In this document: positions 54,518 to 64,000 of the stretch, one piece after another
How the letters are laid out: every line of letters starts with the position of its first letter
Position numbering within the stretch: position 1 is the first letter of the stretch
From: Arachis hypogaea
Taxonomy: Eukaryota; Streptophyta; Magnoliopsida; Fabales; Fabaceae
Direction: 5' to 3'
DNA length: 64,000 nucleotides
Assembly (NCBI RefSeq): GCF_003086295.3
Contig: NC_092048.1
Location: 85,788,626-85,852,625 of the forward strand
The notes under the pieces: model-generated
The model's input: the letters and a program-made list of their open reading frames with translations, nothing else
Database searches by the model: none
What the model was told of the DNA's origin: nothing
Translations under genes and position numbers: made by a program

Positions 54518-54752
54518 AGAGTGTGCCAGGCACTATATCCTTGGGTTAAGATGATAGTGTGCATGGCACTATATCTCTGAGAATAAATTATGATTAATAA
54601 CCTATTCTGCTGCAAGAGTGTACTAGGCACTATATCCTTGGGTTACGCATGCGAGTGTGCCCGACATTATATCCGTGGGTTAATAAAGTGTGCCCAGCAC
54701 TATATCCGTGGGTCAGTAGAGTGTGCCCGGTACTACATCTGTGGGAGTGGCA
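54518..54752. repeat. Minisatellite of GTGTGCCCGGCACTATATCC units in the G LTR
   Basis: About six imperfect units of 33-60 bp around GAGTGTGCCNGGCACTATATCC. The G2 LTR has only a single related segment (about 59598-59650), so the array expanded in this copy. Confidence 0.8.
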
Positions 54753-55646
54753 GAAAAGCTACATCCGAAAGGATGTGTCGGGTTGGCATTTATAGACCGA
54801 CAAGTGATATCACGAGCCAATAGGATAGGAATTCATCATATGCATCTCTTATGTGCTTGTTTGTTTTGATTACTTGAGTTTACCTAATTGTATAATATGC
54901 CTACTTGCTTCTTGAATTACTTGTTATATATGAGTACTACCTGTGTTTTACTTGCTTGTATTATCTGTGATTGTCTAGTGCTGAGGAGGTCAGGTAGGCG
55001 GTGGCGAGGGGATCGCACGGAGGGTAGGTTGGTGAAGGCTGTGGGACAGCAATGACTAGTTTAGTTAGTAATCCCCTAAGTTTTGATAACTCTGTTTATG
55101 GTTTATGGTTTAAGTTATTTATGTTTGATAAGCTTGAATATCTGTAATCGATGTGAAGTTCTAGGATAGCCTTCGGCGTCCCGTAATCTTATATCTTACA
55201 TTATTGGGCATTGTTACCATACTGAGAACCTCTGGTTCTCATTCCATACTTTGTTGTTGTTTTCTGATACAGGTCGCAACCCACCGTGGTGAGTTGTTTG
55301 ATGGTGACAGAGCGGAGGACCTTATTCTATTTTGTTGTCTTTTTAGCTACTTTGACTAGTTCTCTCATTTTTGTGTTTATTTTGCCTTAAAGGCTTACTT
55401 TGAGAGAGGTACTATGTATAAGCTGCTTTACTTTCAAAACTTTGTATGTCTGTATATACTATCCAGCTTAAACTCCGCGAGCTACGGTTAGTTCCTTATG
55501 ATTATTATACTCTTACATCTATATATGTTCTATTCTCTTGCATCAATACCTTGTATCTTATGCTTTAGCTTCTTGTGAATGCTTCGTGCTTTTAAAACTC
55601 TATTTTTGAGCTTAATCCTTCATCGGGCTTCTAGAATCATTATTTT

Positions 55647-55648
<2 letters not shown>

Positions 55649-55693
<45 letters not shown>
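55649..55693. repeat. (TA)n microsatellite
   Basis: About 22 uninterrupted TA dinucleotides inside a G-type LTR. Confidence 0.97.
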
Positions 55694-55697
<4 letters not shown>

Positions 55698-55782
55698 GTA
55701 TAAGCCTTAGAATTGTTGTGACTCCTGATTAGCCTTTGCTTTACAGCATGAGGTAAGGATTAGGATAATTAGGGTGTTACAT

Positions 55783-56151
55783 TTTGTACTATGTATTTGT
55801 ATATATGTATATAGATTCTCTACCTTATGTATATTTGTATTTTTTCCCTCCTAGAGGTTGACTTAGAGAAGCAGGTTTTATATTCTGTATTTTGGTAAAC
55901 ACATTTTGGGTTATATGTATGTATATATATACTTTGGCCCGCCTTAGCTTTGCAGGTCGAATGTCGATCTTGGATATTTGTATCTTTTGAAATTCTGTTC
56001 TTTATATATATATATGCTATCCTTTTCATTCAATCTTTGTTATCCTTTTCACACTTACTGGACGTGAGTGACGCGATTTTTTGTTACACTTTTGTTTAGC
56101 TTCTCCGTCAAGGCTCCTAGTTACAATTTCTTTCAAATATAATTATATACG
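55783..56151 (+). repeat. Diverged G-like LTR segment
   Basis: It follows the order of the terminal part of the G LTR (GAGAAGCAGG..., CCCGCCTTAGCTTTGCAGGTC, a TATATA stretch) but is clearly diverged. It ends where LTR H starts. Confidence 0.5.
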
Positions 56152-57165
56152 TGATGAGCGAAAATTTTATACGCTTTTTGTCATTACTTTCATATAGTTT
56201 TTAGCATGTTTTGTTTAGTTTTTATTAAGTTTTTATAGGTTTTAGTGTTAAATTCGCATTTTTGGATTCTACTATGAGTTTGTATGTTTTTATGAAATTT
56301 CAGGTATTTTTTGGCTGAAATTGAGGAGCTGGAGCAAAAGTCTAATTCAGAGACAGAGAAAGCACTGCAGATGCTGTCCGGATCTGACCTCCTTGCACTC
56401 GGAAGAGCTTTTTTGGAGCTACAAAAGTCCAAATGGAGCGTTCTTAATAGTTATGGAAAGCTGACTTCTAGAGCTTTCCATCAATGTTAATAGGCCATAC
56501 TTTGCTTCAGATTAGAAGGCCCAAAACTGGCATCCAACGCCAGCCTTCTGACCTCTTTCAGGCGTCCAGTGCCCAAGGAGAAGAGACCAACGTCCAAACG
56601 CCCAAAGAGGACCCCCTAGCCAGCGTTCAACACCCTAGAGGCCTCATAGCACGTGGATCTCATCAAAGTACAGCCCAAACACTCACCAAGTGGGCCCCAT
56701 AAGTGGATTTTAGCACTAAAAAGATTGTTTTACCCTTACTAGTCATTAGTTTAGTATTTAAAGTAAAAGATCACTCTTTGTTAGGGATCTTCAGCAACTT
56801 TTACACCATATTTCATTTTTACCATTGTATTTTCCATCAGTATGAGTTTCTAAACCTCCTAGATTGAGGGGAGGAGCCCTGCTGAGTCCTATCAATTGAT
56901 AAAAGTGTTACTGTTTCTCTTCAATCCGTGTTTGACTTAATTCTAAGATGTATATTCGTTCTTCAATATGATCAATGGGATGATCTGTGACAATCAGCTC
57001 CATTCATCATACTAAGACCGTATGACTGACAACCATCCATGTCTACTTGGGTTCGTGTGAATACGTGACTGGAAAGCACAAACTGCCAGCTTGATTATAC
57101 ATCTCTCAGACGGCTAATCCACGACTTCATTGGGGACTTCTCGAGACACCAGTTCAACCGATTTA
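56152..57165 (+). repeat. LTR fragment H, relative of the F LTR
   Basis: It starts TGATGAGCGAAAATTTTATACG and follows the F LTR in reverse complement up to GAGACACCAGTTCAACC, then stops abruptly. It includes the shared module (56410-56505) and a decayed palindromic array (56525-56640). No internal sequence is attached. Confidence 0.82.
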
Positions 57166-57521
57166 TGTAAGAACCGCAACTAATTAACCAGTTTATTAAG
57201 TAATTATAATGCCCAAATTAGATTCCAAAAAGTTAGAGTGAGAATTTGAGGATTTAAAGGTGATTTTTGGACTCAGTAGGTCTTTTTGAATCAAAAAATG
57301 TATTTTCTATGAAAAATAGTGAACCGGCAGTTGAACTGGTTGAACCGGTTCAAGTCTGCCCGGTACCGCACAAGAAAAAAGTGAAAACCGTCAAAAACCT
57401 TAGAAAAATATTAGAAGTTGAAAACCGGATGTTAATTTTAAAAATTTGGCCCAAAGTTGGGCCAAACTGGCTAAAAATGCTAACGGGTTAGACCGGACCC
57501 AAGTTGAGCCCAAGCCCAACA

Positions 57522-57529
57522 TATAAAAG
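57522..57529 (+). promoter_or_regulatory. TATA box in G2 LTR
   Basis: TATAAAAG follows the rich GAACCGG / GCCCAAG section and precedes AACACACACAGC and a GA-rich stretch, a good candidate for the U3/R border. Confidence 0.5.
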
Positions 57530-58734
57530 GCTCAATTAGTGAACCAAACTAGCCACAACACCAATTAAACATAACACACACAGCAAAAAAGAAAGGGAAA
57601 GAGAGGAAGAAGAAACACTATTCACCCTCTTCTTCTCTAGCTCATATCTTGAGCAACGGCGCTCCGATCACCGCACTATTTGCGGCTACGCATTCCTCAT
57701 GAGGATCTCTACAAAACCCATACAAGAAACTGGAGAGGTAACCACGAAATCCTTTCTATTCTTCTCTCCAAAATTTTGGTTCTTAGGGTTTATGATTAAG
57801 TGAGTTTTTGTGATTTTGGATGTTTAGGTTTGCTCTAATCCTTGCTTAGCCTTGGATTTTTGCTATTAAATCTGTTGGAAAAGGTAAGAGCCTTTAAACC
57901 CTTGTGAATTTATGTTTAATTGGAACCCTAGGTTTATTTGAGGTGATTTATATGCATATAGTTTGATTGTTGTGGCTTTGGGAGCTATTGGAACTTAATT
58001 GTGCTTATTAGAGTGGAATTGAAAGCTTGGATTGTGGTTGGAAGCTTCTTTGTGCTAAATTGGAGTTTTGGTGCATATAGGGAATCAACCAAGATATGGT
58101 TTTGGTTTCCTGTATATAGTATATAATATTCATGGACACTTAGGCTAGTGACCTATAGGATAGGTTTGGATTTATGTGGTTGTTGATAATGGTTAGTGGA
58201 TACGGTATGTTGAAATAATATTGTTATGTTGAGAACTAATGATGTTGAAATATGATACTTGATGATTTTGAATGATTGTATATTGTTGGATATGGATTTA
58301 AAGCATGAATGAGGTAGATTATGTGAATTGATAGAGATGAGGTAATAATTGGAGAATGTATTGGTGAAGGATTGATTTGGAGTCATATATTTGATGTTGA
58401 TGGTTAAGAATGGTGATTGGTAACCCTAGAAGGTAAATTGTGTTGTAAATGGGAGTTTGGTATTGATCTAGTTGGATGTGGCTTGATGAATTGCTAAATT
58501 TGAGTATATGTGAAATTGAATAAAAAGGGAATTTTGGTGAACTTTGTTCGATCATAACTTTTGCCTCTATTTTCGAAATTTATATAAATTTAATTAGAAT
58601 TAAAGATGTTTGAAAACCCTTTATATTTATATAAACTTTGAAAAATTTGGAATTTTGTAGAGGAAGTTATGATCATTCAAAGTTGGTGTTAAAAATTTAA
58701 AATTCTGCTAAGTTGCAAAGTTTCATGATTTCTG

Positions 58735-59075
58735 ATATGTGCGAGCGCACACCCTGCGAAAATTTTGACTTGTGCGGACGCGCACACCTGTACACACGCA
58801 CAGGAAGGGAAATGCGTTTTGTTTGCAGCACTAGTACAGCTTGTGCACGCACATATCTAAGGATGAATTGCAACCTGTGCATCCGCACACACACCTCTGC
58901 GCACACACACGTTGGGAAGGCCAGTCTGTTGGGGACGCTGGCACAGGTTGTGCGAATGAACAAATTTTCTAAGTTTTGCCACCTGTGCGTACGCACACCC
59001 CTGTGCATACGCACACATTTTAAAAACTCTTCAGAGCGTGCGCACACACCACTGTGCGGCTGCACACGCCCTGTT
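58735..59075. repeat. CpG-rich GTGCGTACGCACAC array in G2 LTR
   Basis: About ten copies of blocks such as TGTGCGGACGCGCACACCTG and TGTGCGTACGCACACC, many self-complementary, separated by 15-40 bp of AT-rich sequence. Confidence 0.8.
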
Positions 59076-60265
59076 TCTCAAATTTTACTTATTTTCAACT
59101 ATTCCACCTTCCCAATGAGGTTGTAAGCTTCTATAACACCGTTTTAAGACTTTTGGGCTTGGTTCTCATTATGAGAACATGGGATATAACCTAGGGGTTT
59201 TAGTTGATGATTGTTTGGAAAAATTTTAGAAAACGGAGTCCTAGGTTTCTGGCGTGCTGAGGATGGTTTAATGTCGTGTGAAGAGTGATCGATAAATGAA
59301 ATGAGAAATTATGAATTGTTGATGTTCGGAAACTGAATTGTGGATTGACAGTGGTTGAGATGAGTCGAAGACTCTGAACGAGATTGATGGATCCACTTTA
59401 TACTGAAAATGTTTTTTTGAAACCACTGAAATAATGTTTTATATTGAGATTATGAGACGCTATGTGCCCAGCAGGGACGGTGGTTGGATCCCGCCTGTCG
59501 AGGTAGCAGCGTCGGCGTAAGGCCGATGGTTCATCCCGCTTGCATTGAGATGTGAGGTCTATGGCAAGAGTATCCCGTTCGCATCCCTTCGGATCTATAG
59601 AGTGTGCAGGCGTCGGTACCTGGACAGTGATCCGAGCACTATATCTTGGAGGTTCCCATATAAGAATTCCGAAGGGCGACGTCTCCATGGAGATGTATCG
59701 GGTTGGCAGTCGAACCTACAATGTGATATCACAGCCAGTAGGGCAGGCATTCATCATATGCATTTTCTATCTATTTGTATGCTTTGTTTACTTGTAATGG
59801 CTTGCCTATTTGTATAACATGCCTAATTGCTATTTGAATTAATCGCCTTATATGTCAATACTTGTGTTATACTTGCATTGTATATTATCTGTGTTTTCTA
59901 CTGGGATTGAGGAGGTTCGGAAGGCGGCGACGATAGTATCGCATAGAGGATAGGTTAGTGAAGGCTGTGGGACAGCGGTGCTTAGTTAGAGTAGAAATCC
60001 CCTAAGATAGATTGCCTGGTTTATTTATGTTAAGGTTTATACTATGCTTATTTGTTTTAGAATGCTTAAGTTTGAAATATTGTGATGGATATGGAGCTTA
60101 GGATTGCCTTTGGCATCCCGAGGTCTTATATCCTACATCACTGGGCACTGTTAACATATTGAGAACCTCCGGTTCTCATACCATATTTCTGTTGTGTTTT
60201 TCAGATGCTGGTCGCAACCCACTTCAATGAGTTGCTTTGGATGGTGACAGAAGCGGAGGATCTTA

Positions 60266-61020
60266 AGGACACTCTTCTTTTGCTTTGGACCTTGACTTTA
60301 ACCGCTCATTCTCAAGTTTTCACTTGACACCTTCACGCCACAAGCACATGGTTAGGGACAGCTTGGTTTAGCCACTTAGGCCAGGATTTTATTCCTTTAG
60401 GCTCTCCTATCCACTGATGCTCAAAGCCTTGGATCCTTTTTATTAACCTTGCCTTTTGGTTTTAAGGACTATTGGCTTTTTGCTCTTGCCTTTTGGTTTA
60501 AAGAGCTTTTGACTTTTTCTGCTTGCTTTTTCTTTTTTCTTTCTCTCTTTTTTTTCGCCATTTTTCTTTTCTCTCTTTTTTTTTTTCGCAAGCTTTTGTA
60601 TTCACTGCTTTTTCTTGCTTCAAGAATCAATTTTATGATTTTTCATATTATCAATAACATTTCTCCTTTTTCATCATTCTTTCAAGAGCCAACATATTTA
60701 ACATTCATAAACCACAATATCAAAAGACATATGCACTGTTCAAGCATTCATTAAGAAAACAAAAAGTGTTGCCACCACATCAAAATAATTAAACTAATTT
60801 CAAGGATGAATTCGAAATCATGTACTTCTTGTTCTTTTGTGATTAAAACATTTTTCATTTAAGAGAGGTGATAGATTCATAGGACATTCATAACTTTAAG
60901 GCATAGACACTTAGACACTAGTGATCATATAGTAAAGACACAAACATAAATAAAATATAAAGCTCAAAAATCGAAAAACAGTAAAATAAATAGATAAGGA
61001 GATTAAGGAATGAGTCCACC
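60266..61020 (-). other. 3' untranslated region of element K, truncated
   Basis: It matches 16780-17523 of C closely, including the pyrimidine tract, and lacks the PPT and LTR. Confidence 0.75.
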
Positions 61021-61420
61021 TTAGTGAGGGTGGCGTCTTCCTCTTCTTGAAGAACCAATGGTGCTTTTGAGCTCCTCTATGTCTCTTCCTTGTCTTTGTT
61101 GTTCCTCTCTCATAGCTCTTTGATCTTCTCTAATCTCATGGAGGATGATGGAGTGCTCTTGGTGCTCCATCCTTAGTTGTCCCATGTTGGAACTTAATTC
61201 TCCTAGTTGATTTGCTCCCAATAGTTTTGTGGAGGGAAGTGCATCCCTTGAGGTATCTCAGGGATTTCATGATGAGAAATTTCCTCATGCTCTTGTTTGC
61301 TCCATCCTTTTCTTATTGATAAGCTTTTGAGATGGATCTCTCCATCTCCCATGACTCATAGGTGGAAGCTTTTGCCTTTCCTTTCCTCTTTCTAGAGGTT
61401 TCTCTGGCCTTAGGTGTCAT
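61021..61420 (-). pseudogene. aORF of element K with a large internal deletion
   Basis: The start codon region (MTPKARETSRKRKGKAKAS) and the coiled-coil end with basic tail (SSRRGRRHPH) are kept, but the middle domain is gone. The join lies near TTATCAATAAGAAAAGG at about 61310-61325; ATCA occurs at both ends of the missing segment in C. A second short loss near 61206 removes part of the coiled-coil start. Confidence 0.85.
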
Positions 61421-61457
61421 AAATGGTTATGGAAAATCAAAAAGCAACACTTTTACC

Positions 61458-61494
61458 ACACCAAACTTAGAAGGTTTGCTCGTCCTCGAGCAAA
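61458..61494 (-). other. Hairpin plus TAAGTTTGGTGT module upstream of aORF, element K
   Basis: TTTGCTCG/CGAGCAAA, 8-bp stem with 4-nt loop (61475-61494), then CTAAGTTTGGTGT, then the ATG at 61418-61420 about 38 nt later. Confidence 0.75.
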
Positions 61495-61799
61495 AGAAGA
61501 GAAGAGGGAGTAGAAGAAGAAGAAAATAGATGAGATGGAGAGGTGTGAGTGGTTCGGCCAAGGGGGTTTTAGGTGGTTATGATGTGTGAAAAGGAAGGAG
61601 TGATGGTTTGAATTTGAGTGGGTGGGTGTAGGTGGGTTGTATGATGGTTTTGGAGGAGTAATGGAGGTGATTAGTGGAGGTTATTTTGGGGAAGAGTGTT
61701 ATGAGAAGGTGTGAAGATGAGGGAAGAAGAGGTGTGGTAGGTGGAGATCCTGTGGGGTCCACAGATCAAGAGGGGTCAAGGACTTAACATCCCTACTCC

Positions 61800-62010
61800 A
61801 TTTAGGCATGCTAAACGCCCTTGCTGTGCAATCCTGGCGTTTAACGCCAGACTGCTGCTTGTTTCTGGCGTTAAACGCCCAAATGTAGCTTGTTTCTGGC
61901 GTTTAATGCCAGGCAGATGCTTGTTTCTGGCGTTAAACGCCAGCTTGGTGCTTGTTTCTGGCGTTAAACGCCAGACAGATGCTTGTTTCTGGCGTTTAAA
62001 TGCCAGAATA
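61800..62010. repeat. Palindromic GGCGTTAAACGCC array, element K internal
   Basis: Six regular units of 32-33 bp, each reading CTTGTTTCTGGCGTTAAACG with small changes. It is the most regular array in the window. Confidence 0.9.
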
Positions 62011-62153
62011 CTCCTCCTCCAGGGTGTGCTATTTTTAATGCTGTTTTTCATTCTGTTTTTGATTTTTCAGTAGTTTTTGTGACTCCACATGATCATCAAC
62101 CTAATAAAACATGAAATAACAAAAAGAAAATAAAATAGATATGATTAAATAAC

Positions 62154-62171
62154 ATTGGGTTGCCTCCCAAC
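62154..62171 (-). other. End-of-pol hairpin, element K
   Basis: GTTGGG, loop AGGCAA, CCCAAT in the element's sense, as in C and J. Confidence 0.75.
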
Positions 62172-62246
62172 AAGTGCTTCTTTAATGTCAATAGCTTGAC
62201 AGTGAGCTCTCATGGAGCCTCACAGATAATCAGAGCAAGGTTGGAA

Positions 62247-62340
62247 CCTCCCAACACCAAACTTAGAGTTTGAATGTGGGGGTTCAACACCAAACTTAGA
62301 GTTTGGTTGTGGCCTCCCAACACCAAACTTAGAGTTTGAC
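62247..62340. repeat. Three CACCAAACTTAGAGTTTG repeats in the protease tail of K
   Basis: Same arrangement as in J (40196-40280) and C (19556-19640). Confidence 0.85.
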
Positions 62341-62909
62341 TATGGGGGCTTTGGTTGACTCTGCAGTGAGAGAAGCTTTTCATGCTTCCTCTCCATGGTT
62401 ATAAAAGGAGATCCTTGAGTTTTAAACACAAGGTTGTCCTCATTCAGTTGAAGGACCAACTCTCCTCTGTCCACATCAATCACAGCTCTTGCTATGGCTA
62501 GGAAGGGTCTTCCAAGGATGATAGATTCATCTTCATCCTTCCCAGTGTCTAGGATTATTAAATTAGCAGGGATGTAAAGGCCTTCAACCTTTACTAACAC
62601 GTCCTCTACTTTTCCATAAGCCTGTTTTCTTGAGTTGTCTGCCATCTCTAATGAGATTCTGGCAGCTTGCACCTCAAAGATGCCATGTTTCTCCATTACA
62701 GAGAGTGACATTAAATTTATTCCTAACCCCAGGTCACACAGAGCCTTCTCAAAGGTCATGGTGCCTATGGTACAAGGTATTAAGAATTTACCAGGATCCT
62801 GTTTCTTTTGAGGCAATTTCTGCCTATCCAATGCATTTAGTTCATTGGTGATCAAGGGAGGTTCATCTTCCCAAGTCTCATTACCAAATAGTCTGGCATT
62901 CAGCTTCAT
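62340..62909 (-). pseudogene. Protease of element K, uninterrupted domain in a truncated gene
   Basis: This 189-residue frame includes ALCDLGLGINLMSLSVMEKH (active-site Asp kept) and ILGRPFLAIARAVIDVDRGE. At the site where C and J share a TAG, K reads Gln (SRKQAYGKVEDVL). Upstream gag codons continue to 63104 but contain a stop near 62935 and end at LTR I. Confidence 0.88.
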
Positions 62910-63104
62910 GATTGCACTAAGGTACTTAGGAACTTACTCTTCAGTAACGTCTTCATTCTCTTCAGAAGAAGAATACTCATCAGAGCTCATGAAGGGCAGA
63001 AGGAGGTTCAATGGAATCTCTATGGTCTCTAGATGAGCCTCAGATTCCTTTGGTTCCTCAAAGGGAAACTCCTTATTGGTCACTGAATGTCCCAGGAGGT
63101 CTTC
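62910..63104 (-). pseudogene. gag: gag end of element K
   Basis: The acidic segment SSDEYSSSEENEDVTEE precedes protease as in J. It is cut by LTR I at 63105. Confidence 0.75.
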
Positions 63105-64000
63105 TGATGAGCGGATAATTTATACGTTTTTTGGCATTGTTTTTAGTATGTTTTTAGTAGAATCTAGTTACTTTTAGGGATATTTTCTTTAGTTTTTATG
63201 TTAAATTCACATTTCTGGACTTTACTATGAGTTTGTGTGTTTTTCGGTGATTTCAGGTATTTTCTGGCTGAAATTGAGGGACTTGAGCAAAAATCAGATT
63301 CAGAGGTTGAAGAAGGACTGCTGATGCTGTTGGATTCTAACCTCCCTGCACTCGAAAAGGATTTTCTGGAGCTACAGAACTCAAAATGGTGCGCTTCCAA
63401 TTGCGTTGGAAAGTACACATCTAGGGCGTTCCAGAAATATATAATAGTCCATACTTTGGCCGAGTTTAGATGACGTAAAAGGGCGTTGAATGCCAGTTCT
63501 ACGCTGCTGTCTGGAGTTAAACGCCAGAAACACGTCACAAACCAGAGTTGAACGCCAGAAACACGTTACAACCTGGCGTTCAACTCCAGAAAGAGCCTCT
63601 GCACGTGGAAACTTCAAGCTCAGCCCAAGCACACACCAAGTGGGCCCCGGAAGTGGATTTATGCATCAATTACTTACTTCTGTAAACCCGAGTAACTAGT
63701 TTAGTATAAATAGGACTTTTTACTATTGTATTAGACATCTTTGAATCTTGGGACGTCTGGTTCTTAGATCATGGGGGCTGGCCATTCGGCCATGCCTGAA
63801 CCTTCCACTTATGTATTTTCAAACAGTAGAGTTTCTGCACTCCATAGATTAAGGTGTGGAGCTCTGCTGTTCCTCATGAATTAATGCAAAGTACTACTAT
63901 TTTTCTATTCAATTCAACTTATTCCGCTTCTAAGATATTCATTCGCACTTCAACCTGAATGTGATGAACGTGACAATCATCATCATTCCCTATGAATGCG
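63105..64000 (+). repeat. LTR I, relative of the J LTR, running off the window
   Basis: It begins TGATGAGCGGATAATTTATACG and follows the J LTR in reverse complement: shared module (63365-63460), palindromic array (63480-63592), TATAAATAGG (63705-63714), and GGTGTGGAGCTCTGCTG (63854-63870). It is inserted in the gag of K; TCTTC at 63100-63104 would be the left target duplication. Whether it is a solo LTR or a full element cannot be seen. Confidence 0.88.

Larger units (their letters stand above)
54499..55782 (+). repeat. G-family LTR, distal part, split by F
   Basis: It runs to TTAGGGTGTTACA, like 29194-29802, and includes CTTATATCTTACAT...GGTCGCAACCCACC, shared with 29260-29345 and 60120-60225. 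No PBS follows, so it may be a 3' LTR or a truncated copy. The 5' part is lost at F. Confidence 0.75.
57166..60265 (+). repeat. G2: long G-family LTR, truncated at its end
   Basis: It starts TGTAAGAACCGCAAC and runs about 3.1 kb, unusually long. It contains a TATA box, AT-rich sequence, a CpG-rich block of GTGCGNACGCACAC units (58735-59075), and the CTTATATCCTACATCACTGGGC...GGTCGCAACCCAC section also found in the other G LTR pieces. It is cut at about 60265 by K, so its PBS side is missing. Confidence 0.75.
60266..63104 (-). mobile_element. Element K: truncated relative of C and J
   Basis: The order on the - strand is end of gag (to 63104), protease, end-of-pol hairpin, palindromic array, deleted aORF, 3' untranslated region. 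Its left side is cut at the G2 LTR and its right side is interrupted by LTR I. Like C and J, it has no RT or integrase between protease and the hairpin. Confidence 0.85.

Noticed and set aside
57166..60265. Considered as a host gene region because of several short frames and a good TATA box.
   Set aside because: Its last part matches G-family LTR sequence next to a tRNA-Met PBS at 29808, its start fits an LTR end, and no conserved protein is seen.

Overview
The window is plant nuclear DNA made almost wholly of nested LTR retrotransposons. I found no host gene, tRNA, rRNA or CRISPR array. The Athila-type Ty3/gypsy proteins, primer-binding sites matching the 3' end of plant tRNA-Asp, and arrays of the palindrome TGGCGTTTAACGCCA (a sequence I associate with peanut repeats) suggest a legume, probably Arachis, in pericentromeric heterochromatin. 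The genus is inference; the Ty3/gypsy nesting is read directly.

Layout. (1) Positions 1-29193 hold element A, an autonomous but decayed Athila-like element on the + strand: gag, protease, RT, RNase H, integrase, a post-pol ORF (here 'aORF') and a 3' LTR. Its 5' LTR lies outside the window. Its integrase is split by B (4180-14301, - strand, no coding, three LTRs and two internal regions in tandem) and by C (14689-23674, - strand, gag-protease-aORF without RT or integrase). A itself sits in an LTR of a tRNA-Met-primed family, G. (2) 29194-31789 hold the end of that G LTR, its PBS and first gag codons, then two truncated B-like LTRs. (3) 31790-48848 are element D (+ strand, 5' truncated, aORF and 3' LTR). 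Its 3' LTR is split by J (35226-46192, a complete - strand non-autonomous element with a perfect 5-bp target duplication) and by S, a solo LTR of D's own family. (4) 48849-54498 hold a pol-end fragment E (+) and a truncated element F (-). (5) 54499-60265 are G-type LTR pieces around an LTR fragment H. (6) 60266-63104 are K, a truncated relative of C and J, interrupted by LTR I, which runs off the right edge.

How the parts relate. A could once have supplied RT and integrase. C, J and K keep the cis signals (LTRs, PBS, PPT-position motif), gag, protease and the aORF, but lack RT and integrase, so they look like a non-autonomous partner family. B keeps only LTRs, PBS and the 3' untranslated part. 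Two small RNA-like structures recur at fixed places in A, C, D, E, J and K. One is a hairpin at the end of pol whose stem covaries. The other is a hairpin plus TAAGTTTGGTGT module, found both before the 3' LTR and before the aORF. These are the most interesting signals I see.
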